Assembly (NCBI GenBank): GCA_029204225.1
Contig: MU835793.1
Span: forward strand, 1 to 36,281
From: Diphasiastrum complanatum
Lineage: Eukaryota > Streptophyta > Lycopodiopsida > Lycopodiales > Lycopodiaceae
Reading direction: 5' to 3'
Length of the DNA stretch: 36,281 nt
Part shown: positions 29,805-36,281 of the stretch, piece by piece
Layout of the letters: each line of letters opens with the position of its first letter
Numbering within the stretch: position 1 is the stretch's first letter
Program-made: the position numbers and the translations under genes
Notes under the pieces: generated by a model
Databases searched by the model: none
The model's input: the letters and a program-made list of their open reading frames with translations, nothing else
What the model was told of the DNA's origin: nothing

Positions 29805-31000
29805 TCAATAGGAATAGTCGACTAAGGAAATGGAAAGTTCAAAGCGGTCGGAGAATTTGATAGGATTGCCCTTTCTTTTGAGGTCTTGAAACTGATCTTC
29901 GATGAAGATGACATCCCGACTAGTGAATATCTTTGACTCGATGAGATCAAACAACTTGTAGGCTTGATCTGAAGTAGTGTAGCTGATGAAAACACACTTG
30001 ATACTCTGGAAGTCGAGCTTCTTCCTGAGATCACGAGGAATCTGCGCAAAAGCAGTACATCTACAAACTCGTAAGTTTGATAAAGAAGGTTTGGTACCTG
30101 TCCAAACTTTGAATGGTATTTTGTCTGAGAGGCCTTTAGTAAACATCTATTCGGAATATTGCTATTGAAATAGCTTCAGCCCAAAAGCATTTCGGAAGTG
30201 TCACATGTGATAACATGCACTTTGCCGATTCAACTAAGGTTCTGTTATTTCTCTCAGCAAGACCATTTGACTGAGGCGAATAGGAGGTAATGTATTGTTG
30301 CTCAATGTCGTTGTTAAGGCAATACTCCTTGAATTCAGTGGAGATGTATTCTCCCCCATTATCTGACCTCAATGCTTTGATTCATTTGCCAGTTTGATTC
30401 TCAGCATGCTCTTTGAATTGTCTTAATTTGATCAAAGCCTCTGATTTCTATTTAATGAAATAAACAGCTATTCTTCTGGAGAATTCGTCAATAAAAGTAA
30501 TGAAATACTTTGCATCTAGCAATGAAGGAGTTTGCATAGATCCACTATATGTATGAACAACATCTAATAGACCTTTTGTTGCATGCCTATGGTTTGATCT
30601 AAAAGGAATCCTAGCCTGCTTTCCAAAGATGCAAATATGACAAACAGGGAGATCGACCTTACCAGAAAGATACTCAAGATCAAAAACCATGGATTGTCTG
30701 GACATGTTCATAACAAATGCATGATTCAAGTGTCCTAAGCGATGATGTCATAGTAATACTTTATTGACTAGAACAGAGGTTTTCAAAGCTTGACTAGACT
30801 CAAAATAATAGTGTGCCAATCTATATAAGTAACCATGTCTCTTGCCGAGTGCAAGGATCTTATTACTCCTATCAACTATTTTGCATCGATCAGATTCAAA
30901 TTCTATCTTATGACCTAAATTTGTAATTTTACTCACTGATAACAGATTTGTAGAGAGTTTAGAAACATATAAGACCTTTGATAGTAATTTGAATTGATCA
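29805..31000 (-). pseudogene. Copia pre-integrase and integrase
   Basis: From about 31000 the reading gives LSKVLYVSKLSTNLLSVSKI and KRHGYLYRL (GAG-pre-integrase). The HHCC zinc part follows (HHRLGHLNH, CHICIFGKQARIPF), then the core: TYSGSMQTPSLLDAKYFITF, ALRSDNGGEYISTEFKE, YSPQSNGLAERNNRTLVE. The second Asp and the Glu of the triad are present. The first Asp is replaced by Tyr (TAT at 30549-30547). The C-terminal part (TGTKPSLSNLRVCRC, LDFQSIKCVFISYT, SRDVIFIED) is near 30075-29870. Stops occur at about 30740 and 30450 and near 30390. The Tyr change alone should abolish strand transfer. Confidence 0.85.
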
Positions 31001-32219
31001 TTGTATAAGTCAAATTATGCATCAATTTGAATTTTCTCAACCAAAATTGTATCAATCTGAACAATTTTTGGTAGAAAAAAATTGAATCTAGCTATCAATT
31101 CAAACTCTCTACCTCAAAAGCTAGTTTTCACAAACTTGCTAATTTGGGAGATTTAGCATCAAACTGAAACATAAGGCTCCAAAACTGGTACTGTATGTTC
31201 TAGCACGTGTGAAAAGTACCCCTGCAGTCCACAACAAGTTTTTGTCCATAAATTTTGAGTATACCTATCCTATCCAACTCGCCACATCAAAATTAGCTAG
31301 TTTCCAAAAACTTGCTAATTTGGGCTTAGTTTTGGATCAACCCCATCAAATCTTCATAAATCCTCTTGTACTATACCATGTGGAAATCTGCAAAATAGGA
31401 CCAAGAATGGATTCTAAAATGATCCACAAGAGAGATTGGATGTTAGATACAATTGATCTATCAATCTACACAAGATTTAGATCAATCTAGATCAATTCTA
31501 GTCATGAAAATCTAACAAGGACAATCATTAATGAAGGGAATTGTACTTGCTGGTTTCACACGTGTGAAAACCTATCAGAGTATGAACTCCAGCCTGAAAT
31601 CAAAGTACATTATGATAAGAACTCAAAACTATAAAAAAAAATCAAGACAAATGATGAAATTGACAAGAATTGCCTCCAAACCCAAGATTGGTGTTGCTTT
31701 ATGATTATGGCCAAATGTAGCTCTATATATACAAAAAGTGGGAGCTCGTGATACTGATCATCCCTCTAATCTCACATGTGTGAGGGTGCTTTGTCATGTG
31801 ATGATTCATCATGCAAAATTGACACTTGGACAAAACCTTCTATTTTGAGCACTTTTGGTCCATTTTTCTACTATATAGAGAACTAGTGAAAACTCTTCTA
31901 GAAGTGCAAATTCGACTTCCTCAGCTTATTCCACACGTGTGAGCAGACCTCTACACATGGGATTTGACACCTAATCTCATGATGTGGCTTCATGCAATCT
32001 CTACATTGATGCCATGTGGCATATGACTAAAAAACATGATTTTGGCCTTTTTAGCCAATAGAACTTGATTTAAACTATATGTACAAGCTATATGATTGTA
32101 CTACATGAAAAGTACATTTATTTCACACGCTGGAACAGGCTCCACACATGTGTAATCACCCTATATAAATAGATTTGGCCTTGACCAAGCATAATTTTTG
32201 CATTTTTCAGAGAGCTTTT
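31001..32219. other. Non-coding segment in place of copia gag and protease
   Basis: No gag, zinc knuckle or protease is readable on either strand. The DNA is AT-rich, with repeated CACGTG- or CATGTG-centred palindromes: CACGTGTGAAAAG near 31204, CACACGTGTGAAAA near 31558, CACATGTGTGAGG near 31773, CACACGTGTGAGC near 31932 and CACACATGTGT near 32144. Two plus-strand TATA-like strings (TATATATAC near 31724, TATATAAATAG near 32161) point against the element. It may be a relic of another element's LTR or leader. Confidence 0.5.
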
Positions 32220-32236
32220 GCTCTGATATCATGTTG
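32220..32236 (-). repeat. Second, diverged primer-binding-like site
   Basis: On the minus strand CAACATGATATCAGAGC repeats the LTR end plus primer site CAACATGGTATCAGAGC found 43 bp upstream at 32279-32263, with one G to A difference. It could be the mark of an older LTR end captured inside. Confidence 0.5.
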
Positions 32237-32261
32237 GAATCAGATAAAGAAGTAGTGAAAT

Positions 32262-32274
32262 TGCTCTGATACCA
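32262..32274 (-). promoter_or_regulatory. Primer binding site of the nested copia element
   Basis: TGGTATCAGAGCA directly follows the 5' LTR end. It is complementary to the 3' end of plant initiator methionine tRNA, the usual copia primer. Confidence 0.9.
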
Positions 32275-32808
32275 TGTTGAAAAGTGGTGTGCAGAAGATA
32301 GGTCTAGCTTGAAAAGAAATGAATAATTTGTGTGTCTAGAAAAAGCTTTTCGTGCATGGCGGAATAAACTATCTTCATCTTTCCAATGCATGACTACGCC
32401 TATCAATTTCAAACAAAATAATAGTGACATTGTCGGGTTTTTCGCGAAAAAGGAGCAAAAGGAGAAAGTGCCTTTAAATCTCATTTAGGATTTGTCCCAC
32501 ACTTTGCCAGAGTCATTTCCTTAACATTTGAGGCTCTTCTAAAAAAACGAAAAATGCAACACTATGATTTTACACGAGATTTTTGTCAGGTGAAAAATGC
32601 GAAAAAGGAGACACTGCATTTTTCAACAAGATTTCTGACAGGCGAAAAAGGAGACATTGTCATAAACTCCGTGTAATTTTGCAGACTGTATAAAAACTTG
32701 TAATTCTGCAAACTGTATAAACACACGAAAAACTCCACAGAACTGGATAAACAATGGATGAAGATTAAAACTGATTAGTCGATTGGTAAGAAGGAGAATA
32801 ATCCAACA
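32275..32808 (-). repeat. 5' LTR of the nested copia element (deleted form)
   Basis: It begins TGTTGGAT and ends TTTTCAACA before the primer site. Both edges align with the 3' LTR, but the stretch matching 27030-27677 is missing. The junction AATAGTGACATTG carries a GTGA that occurs at both ends of the missing part. The length is 534 bp. Confidence 0.88.
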
Positions 32809-33340
32809 CCATTCTTAAGGCACCTTTCGCTTTTTCATCTTCTTCGTATTTTTCCTTCATGAAAAATACGGCCAAGTGGCCAGAATGCCTTAGAAACCAT
32901 TCTTAAGGCACCATTTGTTTTTTCACCTTCTTCGCATTTTTTCCTTCATGAAGAATGTGATACATTGGCCAGAATGACTTAGAAACCATTTCTGGACCAC
33001 CTTCACCTTTTTCGCCTTTTTCTCTTTGCGAAAAATGCGACAAAGTACCTAGAAAGCCTTAAAACCATTTTAGGGCACTTTCGCCTTTTTCAAAAAAAAA
33101 TCGTCGCCTCTAAGGCACTTTTCGTCTTTTTCACTGCCTTTAGTCTAAGGCACCTTCGCCTTCTTCTTTGTCTTCAATATAAGGCACTTTTCGGCTTTTT
33201 CGCCTTCTTCGCTACCTTAAATATAAGGGCGTCTTAGGGATTTACATACCTTTAGTGTAAGGGCACCTTCAGGAATTGCATACCTTCAGTCTAACAGCAC
33301 TTTCAGGTTTTTTCACTTTTTCGCGTTTTTGCTACATTGG
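32809..33340. repeat. Degenerate ~88-bp tandem array, right part
   Basis: The first five bases are the right CCATT target duplication. Units follow with GGCCAAGTGGCCAGAATGCC (near 32872) and TTAGAAACCATTCTTAAGGC (near 32890). They shrink and diverge to shorter TAAGGCACTTTTCG units of roughly 40-60 bp by 33110-33300. The gradient from regular to irregular is typical of an ageing array edge. Confidence 0.8.
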
Positions 33341-33810
33341 TTGATCGATGTCGCCAACTTATCAGCAACCCTAAAAATAGTTGGACAACCAAATATCCCA
33401 AAGGCGGTTAGCGGTTACCAACTTTGTACATATGCAAAGACTAGCGTAAATAGCATTAAAGGCTTGTAAGGTATTTTGTCTCTCGACACTTGTAAAATAT
33501 ATATGAGCTGAATCAAGCTATGTAATTAGTGTTAATTGAGTTAATTGAATTTCTCTTTCAATCAGAGTTATCTGTAGCCAGTGTTATCATACTCAACAAG
33601 CTGAAGTTATTACTTCAAGCCATTGTACTCATTGTTGACATTAATCAAAGTGCAAATTTAGTCTCACTATTACGTTGGTCATTTGCGCATTCTGTATGAA
33701 TTCTTCTACTTGAATAATTCTACTACTAACTGTTGCGTTTTCGTTCCTATACACCACACTCAATCCTCAAGCTTTCACTGCCACTCACGCTCACATGCGA
33801 TTTTAAGACA
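33341..33810 (+). repeat. 5' LTR (or its end) of the plus-strand copia element
   Basis: The end is fixed by the primer site at 33811. The start is not clear, and the tandem array may be part of the LTR. The stretch TTACTTCAAGCCATTGTACT matches the relic at 23571-23835. A possible TATA, AAAATATATATGAG, lies near 33496. Confidence 0.6.
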
Positions 33811-33822
33811 TGGTATCACAGT
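33811..33822 (+). promoter_or_regulatory. Primer binding site of the plus-strand copia element
   Basis: TGGTATCACAGT follows the LTR end ...AGACA. It matches the initiator-tRNA primer site with changes after TGGTATCA. Confidence 0.7.
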
Positions 33823-33953
33823 GGGCATTTCAGTAATCTGTATTTCTATTGTGGATTATTAGTCTTGTTTTTATCAAGACGTCTTTCTAGCAAACATGCA
33901 ACCAATAGTATTCGGACAGTCGTTGTTTCTACCAATGATCTCGTTCAACTAGA

Positions 33954-34644
33954 ATGGATCCATCATCTAGTTCATCTCTTATACCATCTTTGGAAATTCA
34001 AGATGAAGGTTATACTTATAGCCAAAGGACTGTGGGACATCGTTGATGGCATAGAGCTCAAACCAATAGGTGATACAGCCGTCATCACCAAGTGGAGACT
34101 GAGAGATGGCAAAGCATTTGCCATGATTACCCTCAACATCAAGGATACCCAGATCAACCACATACGTGTTGTTCAGACTGCTAAGGATGCATGGGACATC
34201 CTAGCAACTCTCTACGACATTAGAGACGTTACATCCAAGCTCCATCTGAGGAAGAAATTTTTTATTCTCAGAATGTCTGAAGCAGATATTGTTTCAAGTC
34301 ACCTCAACACCTTTAAAAATATTATGGAGCAGATGACTACAACCGGCTCAGTCATAGAAGATTCTGATGCACTCATGACTCTATTATCAAGTCTACCTGA
34401 AGCCTACAAAAATTGGGTAATGGCAATTTCTACCCAGGAGCACCTCACTCTATCAAGAGTAATTTCGTCGCTCCTACAAGAGGGTATCAAAAGATCAGCA
34501 TCCTCCTCAAGCTTAGGATCGGATCCTCAAGCTCTGTATTCAAAAAATCAGAAGTTTAGATCCAGGAGATCTACGAAATCAGGTTATACTGACAAGAAGA
34601 GCAACATGCAGTCTGGACCAAATTTCGGTCCAGGATCGAATTAA
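33954..34644 (+). pseudogene. Copia gag (plus-strand element)
   Basis: An ATG at 33954 (MDPSSSSSLIPS) fits the usual copia gag start but needs a frame change near 33990. From there the frame is open: KMKVILIAKGLWDIVDGIEL, VQTAKDAWDILATLYD, KLHLRKKFFILRMSEAD, LLSSLPEAYKNWVMAI and LTLSRVISSLLQEGIKR, the UBN2-type gag core. It builds the particle shell. The TAA at 34642-34644 cuts it just before the zinc knuckle. A longer open frame reaching back to 33733 runs through the LTR end and primer site and is not taken as the start. Confidence 0.85.
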
Positions 34645-34672
34645 AGCTCTTCATCCAATCTGTGTAGAAACT

Positions 34673-35762
34673 ATTCTGCAGATACTGTAAGAGGACTGTC
34701 CATGAAATCAAGGACTGCCAAACTTTGAAGTACAACAACGAATAGAAGAAACAGTTCCAACAACAAGCACATAGTGCTACGACCAGTCACTCAAATCAGC
34801 AACAAGAAGAAGAAGATGAAGCATCTTTCATGACCAAAGAAGGAGAACAACATGATATTGATTCACGGTATCTAGACTCTAGGGCAACTCAACACATGAC
34901 TCACCATCGTGACTGGTTCAACGACTACAAGTCGTTCACCTACTCTCGACTTGTGCAACTTGGAGACAACTCATCACATACAATCGGAGATGAAAAACAA
35001 TCATAAAATTGAATTCAAAAGAGGTGAGGTCAAGTTATTGTCCCCAACGTTTTCCACGTTCCAAATCTGACCAAGAATCTGCTCTCAGTTAGCAGAATCA
35101 CGGATTCAGGTCGGAGGGTCAAATTCGTTAGAAGGCTGCACAATTCTTGACAAATCCCGGAATGTGCTAGCCTACGGAAGAAGAAGCGGCTATCTTTACA
35201 AACTCAGCCACTGCTACTCTTCTAATAGTCAAGCTCTTTACACAACCACTTCTGAATCAACTGATATGTTGTGGCATTTCAGACTTGGCCATCTTAACTA
35301 CAACAGTTTTTAACAAATGTCAGTTCAGAGTCTAGTACAAGATCTGCCGATAGTCAGCAAGCCAACTTCTCCATGCAAAAGTTGTATTATTAGCAAGTAT
35401 GCTAGGAGTCCCTTCAGTTCATACATCCAAGAGATTGCTTGACCTTGTACACAACAACATTTGTGGCCCGATGCAGACTGCTTCCACAGGGGGAGCTCTC
35501 TATTTCCTAACCTTCATCGACTACTTCTCTCGAAGGACTGCAACCTACTATATGAAGAACAAATCCGAAGCATTCAAGTTCTTCAAGTAGGTCAAAGCGT
35601 TTGCAAAAAACCAAACCCAGAGGAAGATCAAGGCCTACGCACAGATGGAGGGGGAGAGTACATCTCCACAGAATTCAAGGAGTTTTGTAAGGCCAACAGA
35701 ATACTTCAACAATACACAACCAGCTATTCACCTCAGTCCAACGGTGTAGTTGAGTGGAAGAA
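34673..35762 (+). pseudogene. Copia zinc knuckle, protease and integrase (plus-strand element)
   Basis: A CCHC knuckle (CRYCKRTVHEIKDC) lies at 34673-34716, in another frame than gag. The protease motif appears as LDSRATQHMTHH near 34870, with Gly of DSG changed to Arg. NVFHVPNLTKNLLSVSRITD near 35048-35105 is pre-integrase; integrase follows with PMQTAS, LYFLTFIDYFSRRTATYYMK (35460-35560) and RTDGGGEYISTEFKEFC (35640-35690). It ends at YSPQSNGVVEWKN near 35762, where Trp replaces the Arg after the catalytic Glu. Several stops and frame changes occur. RT is missing because other DNA begins here. Confidence 0.8.
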
Positions 35763-36281
35763 TTATCAAATTTACAGGAGTTGTTAGCCAGTGGTGGCTT
35801 CAATTTTGCTGGACATTCCATAACCACAGTCACAACAGAATGGTACAAATTTTCTTTTATTTGGACATTCTGCAACTCTGTGATTTTTTCCACGACAACA
35901 TAAATAGCATATTGTTTTGAAAATCAACCTTCTTGATCATTACCATAGTTCCATTGCTTGACATTTTGTAAGGTTCTGGTTCTATCAAATTGGAAGGAGG
36001 AGCGAGGTGCTTTGGTGGGACAGGTAAGGCTAACCGTTCCGAGTATCCAAGAGCAGATGACGAGGTCTAGCTTTCGGAATTCCTCTATAATGTGATTCTC
36101 GATATCCCATCTGGGCATACCGTTGCTGAATTATCCGAGAATTAAAGTTGCAAAAAGCAGTCTCATGATCAGGCGAATTACACAATGGCATATACTGATT
36201 TCCTTTCGTTTTTTTCAATTGAGGACACTCATTTACTATGTGATTTCTTATACAAATAGAATACCAGACATTTTCCCTGGT
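35763..36281 (-). pseudogene. Zinc-knuckle (gag-like) fragment, minus strand
   Basis: Two cysteine-histidine clusters are visible on the minus strand: IRNHIVNECPQLKKTKG with LCNSPDHETAFCNF (36255-36150), and CYLCCRGKNHRVAECPNKRK with FCCDCGYG (about 35910-35825). The repeated layout HxVxECPxxK then a CxxC-like cluster suggests a retrotransposon gag or a zinc-knuckle protein. Spacing in both knuckles departs from CX2CX4HX4C by one residue. The frame is broken between them, and the upstream part is off the window. The assignment is weak. Confidence 0.35.

Larger units (their letters stand above)
26875..32808 (-). mobile_element. Complete-boundary Ty1/copia element nested in the tandem array
   Basis: On the minus strand the order is 5' LTR (32808-32275), primer binding site, a non-coding stretch where gag should be, pre-integrase, integrase, RT, RNase H, polypurine tract and 3' LTR (28049-26875). 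The 5-bp duplication CCATT flanks it. The order integrase before RT defines copia. The coding region has stops, and gag is absent, so it cannot be autonomous now. The insertion splits an older tandem array, so the array predates it. Confidence 0.92.

Noticed and set aside
32262-32274. tRNA gene
   Set aside because: Only the short primer-binding complement of initiator tRNA is present; no cloverleaf surrounds it. No tRNA or rRNA gene was seen anywhere in the window.
26738-33340. Tandem array as a centromeric satellite
   Set aside because: Too few and too degenerate units are present here to claim a satellite; a decayed LTR-derived array is equally likely.
33733-33953. Gag starting at 33733
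   Set aside because: This part runs through the LTR end and primer binding site, which precede gag in retrotransposons.

Overview
This is a stretch of nuclear DNA from a land plant with a large, transposon-rich genome. The evidence is eukaryotic GT-AG introns, a plant-specific TIFY/JAZ gene, chromodomain Ty3/gypsy and Ty1/copia retrotransposons, a LINE and plant-type hAT transposase exons. A vascular plant, perhaps a gymnosperm or another large-genome lineage, is an inference only; the sequence does not fix the species.

Positions 1-15.8 kb are GC-rich and dominated by pieces of one hAT-like DNA transposon family (BED finger, DUF659, hAT dimerisation region) with an unusual C-terminal extension that is proline-rich, carries AT-hooks and ends in an acidic tail. 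The pieces form two mirror-image arms. The left arm reads ORF2 (+), transposase C-part (-), transposase 5' end and N-part (+). The right arm reads transposase N-part (-), 5' end, transposase C-part (+), ORF2 (-). Between the arms lies a 5'-truncated chromovirus (6471-10443) with its 3' LTR. A small charged accessory ORF (ORF2) faces the transposase tail to tail in both arms at the same spacing of about 0.5 kb, so it belongs to the element. All four transposase pieces and both ORF2 copies are broken.

Positions 15.8-17.0 kb hold a LINE fragment (-), followed by an (AG)n run and 2 kb with no recognisable gene. From 19.1 to 20.7 kb lies the only host gene I can recognise: a jasmonate-ZIM (JAZ/TIFY) repressor with a TIFY exon, a linker exon and a Jas motif split by an intron at the place where JAZ genes conserve it. 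Exons 19569-20706 are open with matching splice phases; the upstream exon 19093-19463 is frame-broken.

Positions 20.7-24.2 kb are AT-rich with no clear gene apart from one exon-like open stretch and a copia LTR relic. From 24.2 to 26.6 kb there is a second, heavily decayed chromovirus. It is followed by an array of about 88-bp tandem repeats that is split by a complete Ty1/copia insertion on the minus strand (26875-32808). That insertion has both LTRs, a primer binding site, a polypurine tract and a 5-bp target duplication CCATT. Its LTRs differ greatly in length (1175 and 534 bp), and its gag region is replaced by about 1.2 kb of non-coding DNA. After the array comes another copia element on the plus strand (LTR, PBS, gag, protease, integrase, all broken), then a minus-strand zinc-knuckle fragment to the window edge.

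The most unusual items are the hAT-like element with its convergent accessory gene and regulatory-protein-like C-terminus, its mirrored rearrangement, the 75-bp duplication of a splice donor inside its gene, and the JAZ gene with a changed degron residue. All alignments were made by eye; no percentages were computed.
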